A stretch of DNA of 64,000 nucleotides, from positions 54,591 to 118,590 of the forward strand of contig JAVBPY010000008.1 in the NCBI GenBank assembly GCA_031549345.1, in the 5' to 3' direction. A program made the position numbers and the translations under genes. This document shows positions 60,783-64,000 of the stretch, piece after piece. Below the pieces are notes generated by a model that saw only the letters and a program-made list of their open reading frames with translations, did not search any database and was not told where the DNA came from. Each line of letters opens with the position of its first letter. Position 1 is the first letter of the stretch. This DNA comes from CASFRF01 sp031549345 (GTDB lineage: Bacteria; Verrucomicrobiota; Lentisphaeria; Victivallales; Victivallaceae).

Positions 60783-61100
60783 ATGAGTGGAGTGCAGCAC
60801 TGGGACGATGCGGCCTTCGCGGCGGAATCCGTCAAGGAGGGCCTTGTCCTCCTTGACTTTTACGCCGATTGGTGCGGCCCCTGCCGGATGCTCGGGCCGA
60901 TCCTCGAACAGCTTGCCGCCGAGTTCGGCGACAAGGTCCGCATCGGGAAAATCAACATCGAAACGAGCCCGGACCTCGCCGCGAAGTTCGGCGTGCAGAA
61001 CATTCCGGCGCTTTTCATCCTGAAAAACGGCGAGAAGGTTCGCGAGTTCGTCGGCATTCAGAGCAAGGCCAAATTGCTCGACGCGTTGAAAGAAGCGTAA
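60783..61100 (+). CDS. trxA: Thioredoxin
   Basis: A 105 aa cytoplasmic dithiol reductant. The active site is FYADWCGPCRMLGPILEQ, and VQNIPALFILKNGEKV contains the cis-Pro. Normal length. It is reduced by the TrxB encoded at 48100. AAGGAC precedes the ATG. The gene lies 2 nt before queD. Confidence 0.95.
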   Translation: MSGVQHWDDAAFAAESVKEGLVLLDFYADWCGPCRMLGPILEQLAAEFGDKVRIGKINIETSPDLAAKFGVQNIPALFILKNGEKVREFVGIQSKAKLLDALKEA

Positions 61101-61102
61101 GC

Positions 61103-61474
61103 ATGTACGAGATTGAAATCGAACGGATGTTTTCCGCCGCGCACCGTTTGCGCGATTACGACGGCAGTTGCGCCCTGCTTCACGGGCACAACTACGCCGT
61201 CTGTGTCGCGTTGCGCGCGGACGAGCTGGACGCGTTGGGCATGGCCTTCGATTATAAAAAACTCAAAGCCGCGTTGGACGATATTCTTCTTTTGTATGAT
61301 CACGCCTATTTGAACGACCTGAAGGATTTTGCCGAACTGAACCCGACCAGCGAAAACCTCGCGCGGGTGATTTTCGACAAAATTTCCCTGGTTGTCGGCG
61401 ACGGACGTGTGCGCGTGTTCCGGGTTACGATCCGGGAATCGGATTCCTCGAGCTGTTCCTACTTCGGGGAATGA
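61103..61474 (+). CDS. queD: 6-carboxytetrahydropterin synthase QueD
   Basis: Converts dihydroneopterin triphosphate to 6-carboxytetrahydropterin in preQ0/queuosine synthesis. The 123 aa product has zinc-binding FSAAHRL and LHGHNYAV, then MAFDYKKLK, LYDHAYLND and PTSENLAR, all family features. The longer frame upstream is spurious. ATGA overlaps queE. Confidence 0.93.
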   Translation: MYEIEIERMFSAAHRLRDYDGSCALLHGHNYAVCVALRADELDALGMAFDYKKLKAALDDILLLYDHAYLNDLKDFAELNPTSENLARVIFDKISLVVGDGRVRVFRVTIRESDSSSCSYFGE

Positions 61475-62121
61475 TGTTGCGCGTTGCGGAATGTTTCACA
61501 AGTCTGCAGGGGGAGTCGACGTTTGCCGGCTTGCCCTGTTCGTTTATCCGCCTTTCCGGGTGCAATCTGCAATGTTCCTGGTGCGACACGCTTCGGGCGC
61601 AGAATAGCGGCGCGGGCGTTCTGCGCCCGGTCGCGGAACTCGCGGATTGGGCGCTGGCGGAACGGGTCTTACTTGTCGAGGTTACGGGCGGCGAGCCATT
61701 GTTGCAGAAAGAAACACCGGAACTTCTCCGGGCGTTGCTCGATCGCGGGCTGACGGTTCTTCTGGAAACCAACGGCTCCGTTTCGTTGCGCGATGTTCCG
61801 CGCGGCGTGCATAAAATCATGGACCGCAAGCTCCCCGCAAGCGGCATGGCGGAACACCACCTTCCGGAAAATTATACATTTTTGGACGAGGGGGATGAAA
61901 TCAAATTTGTTGTGGCCGACGCGGATGATTATGCCTTTATGCGCCGGGAAATTGCGGAATATGATTTAACGCGGCGTACGCCGAATCTTCTGATCAGCCC
62001 GGTGTGGGGCGGTGTCCCGTTCATCGATTTGGCCGAATGGGTGGTGCGCGACCGTCTTCCGGCGCGGATGCAAATACAAATGCACAAAGTAATTTGGGGG
62101 CCGGAGCGGGAAGGTGTATGA
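61471..62121 (+). CDS. queE: 7-carboxy-7-deazaguanine synthase QueE (radical SAM)
   Basis: Radical-SAM enzyme that contracts the pterin ring to CDG. The 216 aa product has ECFTSLQGESTFAGLPCSFIRLSGCNLQCSWCDT, where the three Cys bind the [4Fe-4S] cluster, then VEVTGGEPLLQ and ETNGS. Overlaps queD by four bases. Confidence 0.94.
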   Translation: MMLRVAECFTSLQGESTFAGLPCSFIRLSGCNLQCSWCDTLRAQNSGAGVLRPVAELADWALAERVLLVEVTGGEPLLQKETPELLRALLDRGLTVLLETNGSVSLRDVPRGVHKIMDRKLPASGMAEHHLPENYTFLDEGDEIKFVVADADDYAFMRREIAEYDLTRRTPNLLISPVWGGVPFIDLAEWVVRDRLPARMQIQMHKVIWGPEREGV

Positions 62122-62122
62122 A

Positions 62123-62821
62123 ATGACGCGCAGCGCAGTGGTTTTGTTGAGCGGCGGCCTCGATTCGGCGACAGTGCTGGCCATGGCGAAAGCCGAGGGA
62201 TTTGCCGTTGCGGCGCTGAGCTTCGATTACGGGCAGCGCCATGCCGGCGAGCTTGCGGCCGCGCGGAAAGTGGCCGCCTCGCTGGGGGTGATGCGGCATA
62301 TTGTGATGCCGCTCAACCTCGCGTTGTGGGGCGGTTCGGCCCTGACGGATGCGTCTGTCGAGGTTCCGGCGGCCGCATCCGACGACGGTATTCCTGTAAC
62401 CTATGTTCCGGCACGGAACCTTGTTTTTCTTTCGCTGGCCCTCGCTTATGCGGAGGCTTTGGGCGCGCGGGATCTCTTTATCGGGGTGAACTCCGTGGAC
62501 TATTCCGGATACCCTGACTGCCGTCCGCGCTTTATGGAGGCCTTCCGGCAGGTGGCGAAGCTCGGGACGCGCGCCGCCGACGAAGCGTGGGAATTTGGCA
62601 TCCATGCGCCGCTCCAGAACTGGAGCAAGGCGGAAATCATCCGCCGCGGCGTCGCGCTCGGCGTGGATTATGCGTTGACGACAAGCTGCTACAACCCGGA
62701 TGCTGCGGGCCGTGCCTGCGGTGTCTGCGACAGCTGCGCCCTCCGTCGCGCCGGCTTTGCCGAAGCGGGCGTTTTCGATCCGACCCTCTATGCGGAAAAC
62801 CCTCCACCGCGCGAGCGCTAA
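62123..62821 (+). CDS. queC: 7-cyano-7-deazaguanine synthase QueC
   Basis: ATP-dependent conversion of CDG and ammonia to preQ0. The 232 aa product has the PP-loop VVLLSGGLDSAT, SFDYGQRH, PARNLVFLS, GVNSVDYSGYPDCRP, and the zinc site CYNPD plus CGVCDSCALR. A GTG at 62114 also opens the frame, but it lies inside GGAAGG, which gives an 8-nt spacer to the ATG at 62123. The stop is the last recognisable host gene before the foreign-looking edge. Confidence 0.95.
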   Translation: MTRSAVVLLSGGLDSATVLAMAKAEGFAVAALSFDYGQRHAGELAAARKVAASLGVMRHIVMPLNLALWGGSALTDASVEVPAAASDDGIPVTYVPARNLVFLSLALAYAEALGARDLFIGVNSVDYSGYPDCRPRFMEAFRQVAKLGTRAADEAWEFGIHAPLQNWSKAEIIRRGVALGVDYALTTSCYNPDAAGRACGVCDSCALRRAGFAEAGVFDPTLYAENPPPRER

Positions 62822-62857
62822 TGCGGAATAGCGGCGGACCCTTTGCGCTCCTCATCT

Positions 62858-63079
62858 GAGCACTATAAAAATCATATTCAGGTGGACTTCAAAGATAAAT
62901 TTGTGCGTGATTATGAGGTAACGGATGCTTCGGTGCGCGACAGCAATGTTTTTGAGGGGATTTTGGACGAAAACAACACCAGTAAGACTGTTTATGCGGA
63001 CAGTGCGTACCGTTCGCGGGAGCGGGAGGACAATCTCAAATTGGAGCGATTCTGTACGTTGATGGTTGCTTCGGAGTGA
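62858..63079 (+). pseudogene. IS5-family transposase remnant
   Basis: The frame encodes HYKNHIQVDFKDKFVRDYEV, VTDASVRDSNVFEGILDENN and KTVYADSAYRSRERE, the central and catalytic part of IS5-type DDE transposases (YKNH, VTDASVHDS, LLDENN, ADSAYRS). Only about 70 codons survive: the N-terminal DD part and the C-terminal end are missing, and the sequence departs from the family after DNLKLERF. There is no start codon of its own in context. A decayed insertion. Confidence 0.85.
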
Positions 63080-63372
63080 AATCGACTGGAAACGGAGTTG
63101 ACACGCTGATTTGACAAAAACAGTCGTGCCTGGGGGAGGGAAAATAGCAACAGAAAATTTGTAATTTCAAAAATCGGGAGTACGTTTAACACGGACTCTC
63201 TAAAAAATGGCTTTTTAGAGGCAACCAATAGGGTATTATGCGACAACAACTTTTTAGGTTCAGGAAATTTGCCGTTTATATTTCTTATCCACTGGTACTT
63301 TTGAAAATGATGAAATTTTGTCGGCCTCAAAAGAGCGGCATGCGCGTTCTCAATTCTGTAGAAACCGCATAA
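63080..63372. other. AT-rich non-coding spacer with a 9-bp hairpin
   Basis: No coding region, RNA gene or promoter that I can support. The only structure is CTCTAAAAA (63198-63206) with TTTTTAGAG (63212-63220), a hairpin that could be a terminator or an insertion-element end. Base composition is lower in G+C than the rest of the window. Confidence 0.6.
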
Positions 63373-64000
63373 ATGAAAAATATCAGATCTAAAATATTGC
63401 TTCTGATCGTTGCGATGTTTGTGCTCATGGGCATTGCCGTCTTGTTTTTTTCGTCAAAAGTCTACGACAAATACAAGGAAATGCAGATGAACGAATGCCG
63501 GCTGCTCATCGATTACGAAGCTGAAGGCATCAATAAGAAGATCCGCGAGCTGCGCGAAAACGCAAAGAGCATAGCCTTGTGCGGCAACACATACTATGAC
63601 TCTCCCGTGCGGGTAAAGGAGCTTGGTGAAAAATCCCTGAAGGCTCATTTTGAAACCGGGGCCGTTGCCGTCGGAGGCGGTTTCTGGTTTGAGCCTTATA
63701 AACTTTTGCCAGGGAGCAAGCGCGCCTGTTTTTACGCGTTCAATAACGGCAAAGAAGTCATTTTGGACGAAGGTTTTTTGAGCGACGAATACAACTACCA
63801 CAATCAGATATGGTACGTTACCATCAAAGCCCAGGTCAAAAAACCCGGAGACGTCGCATGGTCTCCGCCATATTATGACGCCGAAGGCACAAAGTCTCTG
63901 ATGACGACGGCTGGTGCGGGCATATTCGATAAGAACGGAAATTTTATCGGCATGTCGACGGTTGACTGGAAACTCGACGCCATAGGTGCCGAAGTTGCGC
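63373..64000 (+). CDS. dCache-domain membrane sensor, partial (runs off the window)
   Basis: The ATG at 63373 opens a frame that continues through the last base, so at least 209 aa are present. A signal/anchor helix (ILLLIVAMFVLMGIAVLFF) is followed by an extracytoplasmic dCache_1-type sensor: GGGFWFEPYKL, CFYAFNNGKEV, EYNYHNQIWYVTIKA, VAWSPPYYDAEG, LMTTAGAGIFDKNGNFIGMSTVDW. These domains sit on methyl-accepting chemotaxis proteins, histidine kinases and cyclases; the output domain is beyond the window. It uses ATA and AGA codons repeatedly, unlike the host genes, and lies beside an IS remnant, so it is probably acquired. No clear ribosome site. Confidence 0.8.
   Translation, partial: MKNIRSKILLLIVAMFVLMGIAVLFFSSKVYDKYKEMQMNECRLLIDYEAEGINKKIRELRENAKSIALCGNTYYDSPVRVKELGEKSLKAHFETGAVAVGGGFWFEPYKLLPGSKRACFYAFNNGKEVILDEGFLSDEYNYHNQIWYVTIKAQVKKPGDVAWSPPYYDAEGTKSLMTTAGAGIFDKNGNFIGMSTVDWKLDAIGAEVA

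Noticed and set aside
63198..63220. Inverted repeat as the terminal end of the IS5 remnant
   Set aside because: It is a single 9-bp hairpin without a partner copy on the other side of the transposase fragment, so it cannot be called an IS end.

Overview
The window is GC-rich bacterial chromosome, densely coding on both strands, with most genes in short overlapping operons (many ATGA stop/start overlaps) and no rRNA, tRNA or CRISPR. A Lentisphaerota (Victivallales-like) or nearby Verrucomicrobiota/Kiritimatiellota origin is my best inference. It rests on a tandem family of Lentisphaerae-style type II pseudopilin-like proteins, large carbohydrate-active enzymes, a V-type ATPase with its DUF2764 partner, and an anaerobic energy-converting hydrogenase. 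The taxon is not proven by any marker in the window.

Left part (1-16.6 kb): pstSCA phosphate uptake on the minus strand behind a candidate PHO box; a divergent two-gene unit with a secreted GH42-like enzyme of 1293 aa and a 700 aa toroid-like protein; three tandem pseudopilin-like genes, each with its own promoter, the last frameshifted in a C5 run; gdhA; a cytoplasmic beta-mannosidase-like GH2 enzyme; and a divergent GT-C-type membrane protein.

Middle (16.6-42.5 kb): purM leads a run with an AI-2E-family permease, an esterase-like lipoprotein, an HPr-like protein and a GT-C/TPR membrane protein. Converging on it is a 12-gene operon, hypF-C-D-E-A-B followed by echA-B-C-D-E-F, which encodes a complete group 4 energy-converting [NiFe] hydrogenase and its nickel-site maturation pathway. 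Its large subunit already ends at the last metal-binding motif, so no maturation endopeptidase is needed. A divergent MoxR operon follows (MoxR ATPase, two-TM envelope protein, ABC ATPase, lipoprotein S41 protease, anchored unknown), then a small exported protein, a DciA/DUF721-like protein and a coiled-coil membrane protein.

Right part (42.5-62.8 kb): a MarR-controlled RND efflux pair without an outer-membrane channel; a V-ATPase operon that carries DUF2764, D, I and K but no A, B or E, led by a 2-hydroxyacid dehydrogenase and followed by trxB and an acyltransferase; a ribose-type sugar ABC transporter in one operon with pyruvate kinase and a 666 aa unknown; then a Cys-rich lipoprotein, thioredoxin and queD-queE-queC.

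Right edge (62.86-64 kb): an IS5-family transposase remnant, about 290 nt of AT-rich non-coding DNA, and the start of a dCache sensor gene with different codon use that runs off the window. This looks like acquired DNA.
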